Shown here piece after piece: positions 35,484-43,526 of a DNA stretch of 64,000 nt. Source of the DNA: CAWAPD01 sp963783865. GTDB taxonomy: Bacteria; Actinomycetota; Thermoleophilia; UBA2241. The stretch lies in the NCBI GenBank assembly GCA_963783865.1, contig CAWAPD010000002.1:434001-498000 (forward strand). Direction: 5' to 3'. The first letter of the stretch is position 1; the number at the start of each line of letters is the position of its first letter. The position numbers and the translations under genes are program-made. Under the pieces are notes generated by a model. It made no database searches. It was not told the DNA's origin and worked only from the letters and a program-made list of their open reading frames with translations.

Positions 35484-36332
35484 TCAGCCGCCATCCGGGC
35501 CGTCGCCGGCGGCCAGCACCGCCCGCGCCACGGTCAGCGCCTCCACGTTGGGCCGTACGTCGTGCACCCGGAACACGACGGCGCCGCGCGTCAGCCCGAG
35601 GACCGTCGTCGCCACCGTGCCGCTCACGCGCTCGCCCTCGGGCAGGCCCAGCGCCCCCAGGAACCGCTTGCGAGACGCCCCCAGCACCACCGGCCGCCCC
35701 AGCGCCGCGATGCGGTCGAGGTGACGCAGCAGGAGCAGGTTGTGCTCGAGCGTCTTGCCGAAGCCGATGCCGGGGTCGAGCAGCACCTGCTCCTCGCGGA
35801 TACCCGCCGCCACGGCGGCCTCGAGCCGCTCTTCGAGGAAGGCCGTCACCTCGGCGACGACGTCGTCGTAGCGCGGGTCGTCCTGCATCGTGCGCGGCTC
35901 GCCCAGCATGTGCATCAGGCAGATCGGACAGCGGCGTTCGGCCACGAGGCCGGCCATCGCCGGGTCGCCGCGCAAGGCGGTGACGTCGTTGACCAAGCCG
36001 GCGCCGGCGTCGAGCGCCAGGCGCGCGACCTCGGCCTTGGTCGTGTCGATCGAGAGAAGCGGCGCGTGCGGAGCAAGCCCCTCGACGACCGGGAGCACCC
36101 GCTCGAGCTCCTCGTCGACGGGCACCGGCAGCGAGCCCGGGCGCGTCGATTCGCCTCCTACGTCGACGATCGCCGCGCCCTCGCCGACCAGCCGCAGCCC
36201 CTGCTCGACGGCGCGCGCCGGGTCGGCGTAGAGCCCGCCGTCCGAGAACGAATCTGGCGTCACGTTGACGATGCCCATGACACACGGCAGCTCGACCGGC
36301 AGGGTCCCGGGTGCGGCGGTCGGAGCGGTCAC
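35484..36332 (-). CDS. folP: dihydropteroate synthase
   Basis: FolP condenses the activated pterin with p-aminobenzoate and is the sulfonamide target. The 282-residue barrel has MGIVNVTPDSFSDGG (about residues 19-33), VDVGGESTRPGS, a DPGIGFGKTLEHN loop and GASRKRFLG. The start is GTG 36332. It lies between folE (28 nt) and folB in the folate operon. Confidence 0.96.
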   Translation of the reverse strand: MTAPTAAPGTLPVELPCVMGIVNVTPDSFSDGGLYADPARAVEQGLRLVGEGAAIVDVGGESTRPGSLPVPVDEELERVLPVVEGLAPHAPLLSIDTTKAEVARLALDAGAGLVNDVTALRGDPAMAGLVAERRCPICLMHMLGEPRTMQDDPRYDDVVAEVTAFLEERLEAAVAAGIREEQVLLDPGIGFGKTLEHNLLLLRHLDRIAALGRPVVLGASRKRFLGALGLPEGERVSGTVATTVLGLTRGAVVFRVHDVRPNVEALTVARAVLAAGDGPDGG

Positions 36333-36360
36333 GGCGGTCCCCCTGGCTCCAGCGGCGTGG

Positions 36361-36927
36361 TCAGTGGCGGGCGTTGACCAGGGCGAAGACCTCGGCCCGG
36401 GTCGCGGCGTGCGACTCGACGATGCCGCGCACGGCGCTGGTCACGGTCTTCGAGCCCGGGCTGCGCACGCCGCGCATCGACATGCACAGGTGCTCGGCCT
36501 CGATCAGCACGAGCACGCCCATGGGCTTGAGGGTCTCCATCATCGCGTCGGCGACGGTCGAGGTGATGCGCTCCTGCAGCTGCGGGCGCGCGGCCACGGT
36601 CCGGACGACGCGCGCCATCTTGGACAGGCCCGCGATGCGGCCGGCCTTGCCCGGGATGTAGGCGACGTGGGCGAGGCCGGCGAAGGGCAGCAGGTGGTGC
36701 TCGCAGATCGAATAGAAGGCGATGTCCTTGACCAGCACCATCTCCTGGTGCTGGTCGCTGGGCATCGCCACCAGCAGCTCACGAGGATCGGCCGTCAGCC
36801 CGAAGTAGATCTCCTCGCACATGTCGGCCACGCGCCGCGGCGTGTCGATCAGCCCGGGCCGCTGCGGGTCCTCGCCTATCCCCTCGAGGTAAAGCCTGAC
36901 ACTCTCTTCGATCTTGGCGCGGTCCAC
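36361..36927 (-). CDS. folE: GTP cyclohydrolase I
   Basis: FolE opens GTP to dihydroneopterin triphosphate, the first step of folate synthesis. The 188-residue product carries the zinc site in SICEHHLLPFAG (about residues 76-87) and LCMSMRGV, plus the QERIT substrate segment. It begins with GTG only 3 nt after ftsH, so it is translated from the ftsH transcript. Confidence 0.96.
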   Translation of the reverse strand: MDRAKIEESVRLYLEGIGEDPQRPGLIDTPRRVADMCEEIYFGLTADPRELLVAMPSDQHQEMVLVKDIAFYSICEHHLLPFAGLAHVAYIPGKAGRIAGLSKMARVVRTVAARPQLQERITSTVADAMMETLKPMGVLVLIEAEHLCMSMRGVRSPGSKTVTSAVRGIVESHAATRAEVFALVNARH

Positions 36928-36930
36928 GCG

Positions 36931-39123
36931 TCAGGTCGTCTCGGGCTTGAGCGGGTTGACCGGCGACGGCTGGCCGATCCGCGGCGGCTGGCGCACCGGC
37001 GTGGGCCGACCCTCACGCTCCTCCTCCTCGCGCTGCCGCTGCCGCTCGTCCTTCTCGCGGAAGACGTCTTCCTCCGACTGACCGTCGAGCAGCGCCTTGA
37101 ACTCGTCGGACTCGATCGTCTCGCGGTGGATGAGGATCTTGGAGATGCCGTCGAGCTGCTCGCGGTGGCCGAGCAGGATGCCGCTCGCCCGCTGATGGGC
37201 CTCTTCGATGATGCGCCGGATCTCGGCGTCGATCTCGCGCGCGATCTCCTCGGAGTAATCGGGCTCGGAGCTCATCTCGCGCCCGAGGAACGGCATCGCG
37301 TGGTTGTGCCCGAGCACACGGGGCCCGAGCTTCTCGCTCATGCCCCAGCGCATGATCATCTGCTTGGCCGTCTCGGTCGCCTTCTCGAGGTCGTTGGCGG
37401 CGCCCGTCGTGATCTCGCCGAAGACGATCTCCTCGGCGGCGCGGCCGCCCAGCGTCATGGCCATGTTGTCGTTGATCTCGGCCATGGTGGTCAGGAACTT
37501 GTCCTCGCTGGGCAGCGAGATCGTGAAGCCGAGCGCCTGGCCGCGGCTCACCACCGAGATCTTGTGCACGTCGTCGGTGTTGGGCAGGAAGTGCCCGACG
37601 ATGGCGTGGCCCATCTCGTGGTAGGCGGTGATCTCCTTCTCTTTCTCGCTGAGCAGGCGGCTCTTCTTCTCGGGCCCGGCGAGCACGCGCATGATGCCCT
37701 CTTCGAGCTCGAGCATGTCGATCTGCTTCTTGCCGTGCCGGGCCGCCAGCAGCGCCGCCTCGTTCACCAGGTTCGCGAGGTCGGCGCCGGTGAAGCCCGG
37801 CGTCTGCGCGGCCAGGACGTCGAGGTCGATGTGCTTGGCGATCGGCTTGCCGCGGGTGTGCACGTCGAGGATGGCCCGGCGGCCGGCGCGGTCGGGCCGG
37901 TCGACCACGATCTGGCGGTCGAAGCGGCCGGGGCGCAGCAGCGCGGGGTCGAGGATGTCGGGCCGGTTGGTGGCCGCGATCAGGATGATGTTGTCCTTCA
38001 TCTCGAAGCCGTCCATCTCGACGAGCAGCTGGTTCAGGGTCTGCTCTCGCTCGTCGTGGCCGCCGCCGAGGCCGGCGCCGCGGTGACGACCGACGGCGTC
38101 GATCTCGTCCATGAAGATGATGCACGGAGAGTTCTGCTTGGCCTGGTCGAACAGGTCGCGCACGCGCGAGGCGCCCACGCCGACGAACATCTCGACGAAG
38201 TCCGAGCCCGAGATGCTGAAGAACGGCACGCCGGCCTCGCCGGCCACGGCGCGGGCCAGCAGCGTCTTGCCGGTGCCGGGTGGGCCGAACAGCAGCACGC
38301 CCTTGGGGATGCGGGCGCCGAGCTGCTGGAACTTCTTGGGGTTCTCGAGGAACTCCACGATCTCCTGGAGCTCCTCGACCGTCTCGTCGACGCCGGCCAC
38401 GTCCTTGAACGTGACCTTGGGCGAGTCGACGCTGACGCGCTTGGCGCGGCTCTTGCCGAAGCTCATGACCTTGGAGCCGCCGCCCTGCATCTGGTTCATC
38501 ATGAAGATCCAGAAGACGATGATCAGCACGAACGGCAGCAGCGAGAGCAGCGCGCCCCACCACGGCGAGCCCGGCGTCTTCGACTCGAAGTTCACGTTGG
38601 CGTACTTCTGGATGAGCTGCGTCGTGGTCGTCGTGTCGGGGTACTGCACCGTGTATGTCACTGCCTTGCCGCCGCCCTCGGGCGGGACCTGGGTGACCTG
38701 CAGCGTCTGGTCCTTGGTGTTCATCATGACCGACGCGACGCGGCCGTTCTGCAAGTCGTTGACGAAGCTCGCCGGGTCGGATTGCGTCATGACCGTGCCG
38801 ATCGAGTGCGGCACCTTCGAGTACTGCGAGAGCACCCCGGTGATCAGCATCATGTCGTTCTGCGGCGCCGGCACAACGTATGGCGCGCCGCCGTTGGCCG
38901 GCGTGACCTCGGCGGCCAGCGTGTTGTAGTCGAGGACCACCGACTCCACCTTGCCGGCGGCGAGGTCGCTCTGCAGGGTGCCCAGCGGCTTGCCGGCGAC
39001 GCTGGCCGAGTAGGCGTGCTTGACCTGGGTGGTCGTTCGGTGCCCGAGGGCCCAGTTGACCACCAGTGCGAGGACGATGACGACGACGATCGGGAAGATC
39101 GCGCTGCGGATGAATCTGCTCAC
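36931..39123 (-). CDS. ftsH: ATP-dependent zinc metalloprotease FtsH
   Basis: FtsH is a membrane AAA+ protease that removes misassembled membrane proteins and short-lived regulators. The 730-residue protein has an N-terminal membrane helix (AIFPIVVVIVLALVVNWAL), an external domain, a second helix near residue 190, Walker A GPPGTGKTLLARA, SRH arginine finger region and zinc site HEMGHAIVG near residue 430. It starts with GTG 39123. The linear order tilS-hpt-ftsH-folE is the classic actinobacterial one. Confidence 0.97.
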   Translation of the reverse strand: MSRFIRSAIFPIVVVIVLALVVNWALGHRTTTQVKHAYSASVAGKPLGTLQSDLAAGKVESVVLDYNTLAAEVTPANGGAPYVVPAPQNDMMLITGVLSQYSKVPHSIGTVMTQSDPASFVNDLQNGRVASVMMNTKDQTLQVTQVPPEGGGKAVTYTVQYPDTTTTTQLIQKYANVNFESKTPGSPWWGALLSLLPFVLIIVFWIFMMNQMQGGGSKVMSFGKSRAKRVSVDSPKVTFKDVAGVDETVEELQEIVEFLENPKKFQQLGARIPKGVLLFGPPGTGKTLLARAVAGEAGVPFFSISGSDFVEMFVGVGASRVRDLFDQAKQNSPCIIFMDEIDAVGRHRGAGLGGGHDEREQTLNQLLVEMDGFEMKDNIILIAATNRPDILDPALLRPGRFDRQIVVDRPDRAGRRAILDVHTRGKPIAKHIDLDVLAAQTPGFTGADLANLVNEAALLAARHGKKQIDMLELEEGIMRVLAGPEKKSRLLSEKEKEITAYHEMGHAIVGHFLPNTDDVHKISVVSRGQALGFTISLPSEDKFLTTMAEINDNMAMTLGGRAAEEIVFGEITTGAANDLEKATETAKQMIMRWGMSEKLGPRVLGHNHAMPFLGREMSSEPDYSEEIAREIDAEIRRIIEEAHQRASGILLGHREQLDGISKILIHRETIESDEFKALLDGQSEEDVFREKDERQRQREEEEREGRPTPVRQPPRIGQPSPVNPLKPETT

Positions 39124-39185
39124 TGCGACTCTCTTGTTCGAGGCCAGGGACCGGCGCGATGCGCTCGAGGCGGGCGCCTAACGCT

Positions 39186-39191
39186 AGCATA
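39186..39191 (-). promoter_or_regulatory. candidate -10 box of the ftsH-fol-nad operon
   Basis: TATGCT on the minus strand lies between the hpt hairpins and ftsH, with a start near 39179 and a leader of about 55 nt. The -35 is weak. Confidence 0.4.
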
Positions 39192-39214
39192 CCCCCCCGA
39201 TGGGGGCAAAGAAC

Positions 39215-39234
39215 GCAGGCTCGCGAGAGCCTGC
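39215..39234 (-). terminator. terminator after hpt
   Basis: GCAGGCTC/GAGCCTGC stem followed by GTTCTTTG on the minus strand. A second GC-rich stem around 39243-39277 overlaps the hpt stop codon. Confidence 0.55.
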
Positions 39235-39257
39235 ACGGGAGCGGCGGGGGCGCGCGG

Positions 39258-39818
39258 CTAGCGCGCCCCCGCCGCCCCCGCCAGCTCGGCGATCGCGTCG
39301 TCGCTCAGGGCGACGACCTCGCCCAGCGTGCGATAGTGCTCGGCCAGGTCCAGCCCGTAGCCGACGACGAACCTGTTGGGGATCTCGAAGCCCGTGTAGC
39401 GGCAGGCCAGGTCGATGCGCCGCCGCTCCGGCTTGGTGAGCAGCGTGCAGATCTCGAGCGACGCCGGCTTGCGGCTGCGCAGGTTCTTCAGCAGGTAGCT
39501 CAGGGTCAGGCCGGAGTCGATGATGTCCTCGACGATCAGCACGTGGCGTCCCTCGATCGGCTGGTCGAGGTCCTTGAGGATCCGCACGACGCCCGACGAG
39601 TCGGTCGCCGAGCCGTAGCTCGTGACGGCCATGAAGTCGAAGGTGACCGGGATGGTGATCGCCCGGGCGAGGTCGGCGAGGAAGAAGACGGCGCCCTTGA
39701 GGACCCCGACCAGCAGCAGGTCCTTGCCCTCGTAGTCTCTCGAGATGGCGGCGGCCATCTCGGCGACCTTCGCCTCGAGCTCGGCCGTCGACACGAGCGT
39801 CTCACCGATGCTGCTCAC
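39258..39818 (-). CDS. hpt: hypoxanthine phosphoribosyltransferase
   Basis: Purine-salvage enzyme that joins hypoxanthine or guanine to PRPP. The 186-residue product has LLLVGVLKGAVFFLADLAR (about residues 34-52), the PRPP-binding HVLIVEDIIDSGLTLSYLL with the acidic pair, and FVVGYGLDLAEHYR. It starts with GTG after GGAGGAGC, overlapping the tilS stop by 4 nt. A hairpin at its end separates it from ftsH. Confidence 0.97.
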   Translation of the reverse strand: MSSIGETLVSTAELEAKVAEMAAAISRDYEGKDLLLVGVLKGAVFFLADLARAITIPVTFDFMAVTSYGSATDSSGVVRILKDLDQPIEGRHVLIVEDIIDSGLTLSYLLKNLRSRKPASLEICTLLTKPERRRIDLACRYTGFEIPNRFVVGYGLDLAEHYRTLGEVVALSDDAIAELAGAAGAR

Positions 39819-41197
39819 TGCTCCTCCTCGTAGACGTGCAGGGTGGCCGCCGTGGCGGCCGTCACCTTGGACTCTTCGCTCACGCGTCCCGGCAGGACCC
39901 AGGCGACGCGCCCGCCGCCCTCGGCCACGACGGCCGCGGCGCGGCGCCCGCGAGGCACCTTGGCCGCCGCCAGCAGGTCGCTCAGCAGGGCCGGCCGCTC
40001 CATCCCCAGCGGGCGCTGCCGGTCGCCGCGCCGCGGGTGGCGGAGCGTGAGCCCCTCGGGCGCCGTGGCGGCGTCGAGCCAGGCCTCGCCGGCCACCCGC
40101 TCCCAGGTCGCACCCGGGATGATATCCGCCCTAAAACGCCGGCCGCAGAACTCGACGGTCGCGCCGGGGCGCAGGCGGGCCGGCGGGCACTCGTCGTGCC
40201 CGCCGGCCCGCCTGCGCACCCACAGCGTGTCGTACTCGCGCACCGCCTCGAAGCCGCGGCCCACGGCCACTGCCCCGCTGCCCGCGGTGCCGGCCGCGAG
40301 GCGCCCGACGAGCGCCGTCAGACGGCGCTCGACCAGCGCCTCGCGGCCCAGCGCCCCGGCGAGCAGCCGCCGCACGCACAGCGTCCGCAGCGCCTCGGGT
40401 TCGCCGGCCAGGGCGGTCAGGTCGAGGCCTTCCTGGCCGTCCGGCGCTTCTCGGGCCACCCGCCCCCAGGCGTCGGCGACCGCGGCCTCGAGCACCTCGT
40501 GCTCGGCCGCCGCGGTCGCCGCCAGGTCGGCGATCGTCTCGCCCGCCCTGGGGTTGATGCGCGCCAGCACCGGCATCACCTCGTGGCGGATGAGGTTGCG
40601 CGCGTAGTCGGTGCCGGCGTTGCTCTCGTCGACGCCGTAGTCGATGCCGCACTCCGCGCAGTAGGCGCGGACCTCGCCGGCCCCGAGGCAGAGGAGCGGC
40701 CGCGCGAGGAGCCCCTCGCGCGGCCGCATCGCGCGCAGCGCCCCCGGCGAGGCGTACTTGGCCAGCCGGTAGACCACCGTCTCGGCCTGGTCGTCGCGGT
40801 TGTGGGCGGTGACGATCGCGTCGGCGACGCCGCGCGCCACCAGCGCCTCGGCCGCTTCGTAGCGGATCCGGCGCGCGGCGTCCTGGAACCCCGGCTTGGA
40901 CGGCCGGCGCTCGAGCTCCACGACGTGGAGCTCCACGCCGGCCGCCCCGCACGCCTCCTCCACGATCCGGCGGTCGCGCGTCGAGGCCGGCCCGCGGGTG
41001 CGGTAGTCCACATGGAGCGCCACGAACGTGAGACCGAGCCCGAGCCGCCGGTCCGCACGCCGCGCCAGATCGAGGAGCGCCATCGAGTCGGCGCCGCCCG
41101 AGAGCAGCAGCAGCGCCCGTTCCCCCGGGCGCAGCACGGCGCCGTCGGCGACGAACGCCGTCACGCGCTGCCCGACTCCTCGCGCGATCCCTCTCAC
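39815..41197 (-). CDS. tilS: tRNA(Ile)-lysidine synthetase
   Basis: TilS converts the wobble cytidine of tRNA-Ile(CAU) to lysidine. From GTG 41197 (GAGGA upstream) the protein has 460 residues: PP-loop LLLLSGGADSMALLDLA (about residues 24-40), VTAHNRDDQAETVVYRL and ESNAGTDYARNLIRHEVMPVL, the C-terminal substrate and lysine domains after residue 230. The frame runs upstream into the DsrE-like gene. Two perfect palindromes (40169-40217, 40696-40727) lie in the coding sequence; the first encodes a charged linker in the poorly conserved C-terminal part. Confidence 0.92.
   Translation of the reverse strand: MRGIARGVGQRVTAFVADGAVLRPGERALLLLSGGADSMALLDLARRADRRLGLGLTFVALHVDYRTRGPASTRDRRIVEEACGAAGVELHVVELERRPSKPGFQDAARRIRYEAAEALVARGVADAIVTAHNRDDQAETVVYRLAKYASPGALRAMRPREGLLARPLLCLGAGEVRAYCAECGIDYGVDESNAGTDYARNLIRHEVMPVLARINPRAGETIADLAATAAAEHEVLEAAVADAWGRVAREAPDGQEGLDLTALAGEPEALRTLCVRRLLAGALGREALVERRLTALVGRLAAGTAGSGAVAVGRGFEAVREYDTLWVRRRAGGHDECPPARLRPGATVEFCGRRFRADIIPGATWERVAGEAWLDAATAPEGLTLRHPRRGDRQRPLGMERPALLSDLLAAAKVPRGRRAAAVVAEGGGRVAWVLPGRVSEESKVTAATAATLHVYEEEQ
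40169..40217. repeat. perfect inverted repeat inside tilS (C-terminal part)
   Basis: Arms of 22 bp (40169-40190, 40196-40217) around a TCGTC loop encode about residues 327-343. Confidence 0.8.
40696..40727. repeat. perfect inverted repeat inside tilS (N-terminal part)
   Basis: Arms of 14 bp (40696-40709, 40714-40727) with a 4-nt loop, encoding about residues 157-167. Confidence 0.6.
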
Positions 41198-41205
41198 GGC
41201 CGTCC

Positions 41206-41553
41206 TCAGAACGTGAGCGTCCGGTCGCTGCGCCCGACCAGGGCGGCCAGGTGGTGGACCGTGCCGACGGCGACGCCGGCGACCAGGTCGCCGGCGGTGA
41301 GCCCCCTCGTCTGGCAGCACGTGCCGCAGGCGGTGACGATCACGCCGCGTCCCAGCAGCTCGCGCAGCATCGCCTCCAGCGAGGCGTGCGCCTCGCGCGG
41401 GTCCTGCCCGGCGCGAGCGACCTGCACGCCGTCGCCCAGCAGGAACAGCTCGACGAACTCGTCCTGCAGCGCGATCGCGCCGGCCAGGCGCAGGGCGTTG
41501 TACGGGGTCTCGGTGCCGTAGGGCGATGCGTTGACGATGAGTGCGGTAGCCAA
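41206..41553 (-). CDS. DsrE/DsrF-like family protein
   Basis: The 115-residue product starting at TTG 41553 (GGGGGAACGCC upstream) fits the DsrE/YchN sulfur-relay fold: ATALIVNASPYGTE, LFLLGDGVQVA, and VIVTACGTCCQTRG with three cysteines, followed by VGTVHHLAAL. Related proteins carry persulfide sulfur in tRNA thiolation or sulfur oxidation, but family members without partners have unknown roles. It has its own -10 box (TAGAAT 41588-41593) and lies 9 nt before tilS, so a link to tRNA modification is suggestive. Confidence 0.8.
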   Translation of the reverse strand: MATALIVNASPYGTETPYNALRLAGAIALQDEFVELFLLGDGVQVARAGQDPREAHASLEAMLRELLGRGVIVTACGTCCQTRGLTAGDLVAGVAVGTVHHLAALVGRSDRTLTF

Positions 41554-41587
41554 GGCGTTCCCCCTGCCTCCGTGTGGCGATGCCACG

Positions 41588-41593
41588 ATTCTA
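41588..41593 (-). promoter_or_regulatory. candidate -10 box of the dsrE-tilS-hpt unit
   Basis: TAGAAT on the minus strand, start near 41581 and a 27-nt leader. -35 not clear. Confidence 0.45.
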
Positions 41594-41622
41594 CGCCGAG
41601 AGATGGATCCCGGAATCAAAGA

Positions 41623-41642
41623 GGGCGCCCGAACGGGCGCCC
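41623..41642 (-). terminator. terminator of tRNA-fMet
   Basis: GGGCGCCC/GGGCGCCC stem with a 4-nt loop followed by TCTTTGATT on the minus strand, 10 nt after the tRNA. Confidence 0.75.
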
Positions 41643-41651
41643 CGGAAGGCT

Positions 41652-41728
<77 letters not shown>

Positions 41729-41749
41729 TCGTTCCCCAAAGGGGCTGAC

Positions 41750-41779
41750 ATTGTACAATCGCGCGCCTCGTTATGTAAA
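41750..41779 (-). promoter_or_regulatory. promoter of tRNA-fMet
   Basis: Minus-strand TTTACA (41774-41779), 18-nt spacer and TACAAT (41750-41755) predict a start near 41743, about 15 nt before the tRNA. Confidence 0.7.
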
Positions 41780-41885
41780 GCGCGGGCAGGATTCGCGCGC
41801 CTCGCGTCGCACACCCGGACAATGGGATGCTGACGGGGCCGTCAAGGCCCCGCGCCAGCGACCGATAACAGAGCCGGAGCCTCCA

Positions 41886-43010
41886 ATGGAACCGATGCAC
41901 GACAGGCGCGCACGCCGCGGCCTCACGGCCGCCGCGGCCGCGGCCCCGGCCGCGGCCGTCGTCGCGCTGCTGTGCGCGGCGCTCCTCCTCTGGCCGGGGC
42001 CGCCCTCCGCGGCCGCCTCCCCTACCGTCGTGGTCGGCGCCAACGCCTCGCTGGCCGACCTGCAGCGCGCCGCCGACAAGGTCCAGCGGCAGGTCGCCGC
42101 CCTCGACGACCAGATGGAGATCGTCGTCGAACGCTACGACCAGGCGCAGAGCCGCCTGGACGAAGCCGGCGGCGAGCTCTCGTCCGTGCGCCTCGAGCTG
42201 CAGCTGCGCGAAAGCGAGCTCGAGGCACAGCAGGAACTCCTCTCGCAGCGCCTCGTGTGGATGTACAAGTACGGCACCGACTCGCTGCTCGACAGCCTGC
42301 TCACGGCCGGCAGCCTCACGGCGGCCGAGAGCCAGGTCGAGTTCTTCGGCCGCCTGACACGGCAGGACGACGACCTGCGGTCGCGGTTCCTCACCCTGAC
42401 CGAGCAGGTCCGCCAGCTCGAGGCCACGGCGGCGGCCAGGCGCGACGACCTCCAGCAGGCCGAGCAGAAGGTCGAGGAGATCAAGCAGGCCGTCGAGGAC
42501 AAGCTCGCGCAGCGCCAATCCCTCCTCGACGGCCTCGACAAGCGAATCAAGGTCATCATCGAGCGCCGCGACTCCGCCGCGGCGCGGCTCGCGGCCCGGC
42601 TCGGACGCGAGGCCGGCCTCGACCTCACGAAGGTCGCCGGCACGCCGGTGCAGCTCGCCGTCGTGCGCGAGTCGCTCAAGTACCTCGGCATCCCGTACGT
42701 GTGGGGCGGGGCGACGCCCCAGCAGGGCTTCGACTGCTCGGGGCTCGTGCAGTACGTCTACGCCAGGTACGGCGTGCAGCTCGTCCACTTCGCCGCCACC
42801 CAGGCCACCCAGGGCACGCCGGTGCCGCTATCGCAGCTGCAGCCGGCCGACCTGCTGTTCTGGGGGAACCCCATCCACCACGTCGGGATCTACGCCGGCA
42901 ACGGCCTGTTCGTGGAGGCGCCGCACACCGGGGACGTCGTCAAGGTCGCCTCGCTGGCCGGCTACGAGACGCCGAGCACGGCGTGCCGCTACGCGATCCA
43001 GCTCCGCTGA
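41886..43010 (+). CDS. secreted NlpC/P60 endopeptidase with coiled coil
   Basis: The 374-residue protein is a probable peptidoglycan endopeptidase of the RipA/CwlO type. Residues 1-40 form a signal sequence (VVALLCAALLLWP), residues about 50-240 a long coiled coil (LQRAADKVQRQVAALDDQME onward), and the C-terminal domain has the catalytic Cys in GFDCSGLVQYVYARYG and His in HHVGIYAGNG. ATG 41886 follows GGAG; ATG 41895 is an alternative. The 130-nt leader from the tRNA promoter region has a small hairpin around 41834-41854 but no riboswitch I recognise. Confidence 0.9.
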   Translation: MEPMHDRRARRGLTAAAAAAPAAAVVALLCAALLLWPGPPSAAASPTVVVGANASLADLQRAADKVQRQVAALDDQMEIVVERYDQAQSRLDEAGGELSSVRLELQLRESELEAQQELLSQRLVWMYKYGTDSLLDSLLTAGSLTAAESQVEFFGRLTRQDDDLRSRFLTLTEQVRQLEATAAARRDDLQQAEQKVEEIKQAVEDKLAQRQSLLDGLDKRIKVIIERRDSAAARLAARLGREAGLDLTKVAGTPVQLAVVRESLKYLGIPYVWGGATPQQGFDCSGLVQYVYARYGVQLVHFAATQATQGTPVPLSQLQPADLLFWGNPIHHVGIYAGNGLFVEAPHTGDVVKVASLAGYETPSTACRYAIQLR

Positions 43011-43105
43011 CGGCGACCGTCCGCTCCACCGGGCGACCACCTGAGGCGATCCACCGTCCGGCACCGCGGAACGCGACGCCACGTGCCTCGACGGCGATGA
43101 AAGGG

Positions 43106-43111
43106 TAGACT
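43106..43111 (+). promoter_or_regulatory. -10 box placed for a leaderless mRNA
   Basis: TAGACT ends 6 nt before the ATG at 43118, predicting transcription from the start codon. No Shine-Dalgarno sequence. Confidence 0.6.
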
Positions 43112-43117
43112 GCCGCC

Positions 43118-43438
43118 ATGACCGGGACCGTGCTCCTCGCCATCTTCATCGTCGTCGTCGTGGCGGTCGTGGCCGTGCTGGCCTGGCTGGGCCTTCGGGG
43201 CTGGCGGCTGTTCAAGACCGTGAACCGCGCGCAGGCCGAGCTGGTGCCGCTGGCCGACGGCCTCTCGCAGCGCGGCATGCTGGCCGGCGAGAAGGCCGAG
43301 CGGATCTCGGCCCGTTCCGTCGAGATGCAGCAGAGCATCGCCAGCCTGCAGGCCTCGATCCAGCGCTTCACGGTCCTCGTGCAGGCCTTCCAGGAGGCGA
43401 ACGGCCGCTGGGGCAGCCTCAAGCGGCTGGTGCGCTAG
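43118..43438 (+). CDS. small membrane-anchored protein with coiled coil
   Basis: The 106-residue protein has one N-terminal membrane helix (VLLAIFIVVVVAVVAVLAWL) followed by about 75 residues predicted to be helical and coiled (NRAQAELVPLADGLSQRG to VQAFQEANGRW). No known domain is recognised, though the layout resembles DUF948-like proteins. It is preceded by the secreted NlpC/P60 gene, so an envelope role is possible. The abutting -10 box fixes the start. Confidence 0.7.
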   Translation: MTGTVLLAIFIVVVVAVVAVLAWLGLRGWRLFKTVNRAQAELVPLADGLSQRGMLAGEKAERISARSVEMQQSIASLQASIQRFTVLVQAFQEANGRWGSLKRLVR

Positions 43439-43451
43439 CGGTACCAGGGCG

Positions 43452-43494
43452 AAGGGGCGGGGGCGAGGCCGTGCCGGCCTCGCCCCCGCCCCTT
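43452..43494. terminator. bidirectional terminator
   Basis: Perfect 19-bp arms (43452-43470, 43476-43494) with loop GTGCC between convergent genes; on the plus strand the stem is followed by TCTCGT and preceded by no gene. A second imperfect stem (43511-43545) overlaps the AOR stop codon. Confidence 0.7.
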
Positions 43495-43526
43495 TCTCGT
43501 GCCGTCCCCGGCGCGCCGGCGGTGGC

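Noticed and set aside
41756..41885. c-di-AMP (ydaO-type) riboswitch upstream of the NlpC/P60 gene
   Set aside because: This gene class is often controlled this way in Actinobacteria, but I could not match the conserved elements in the 130-nt leader.
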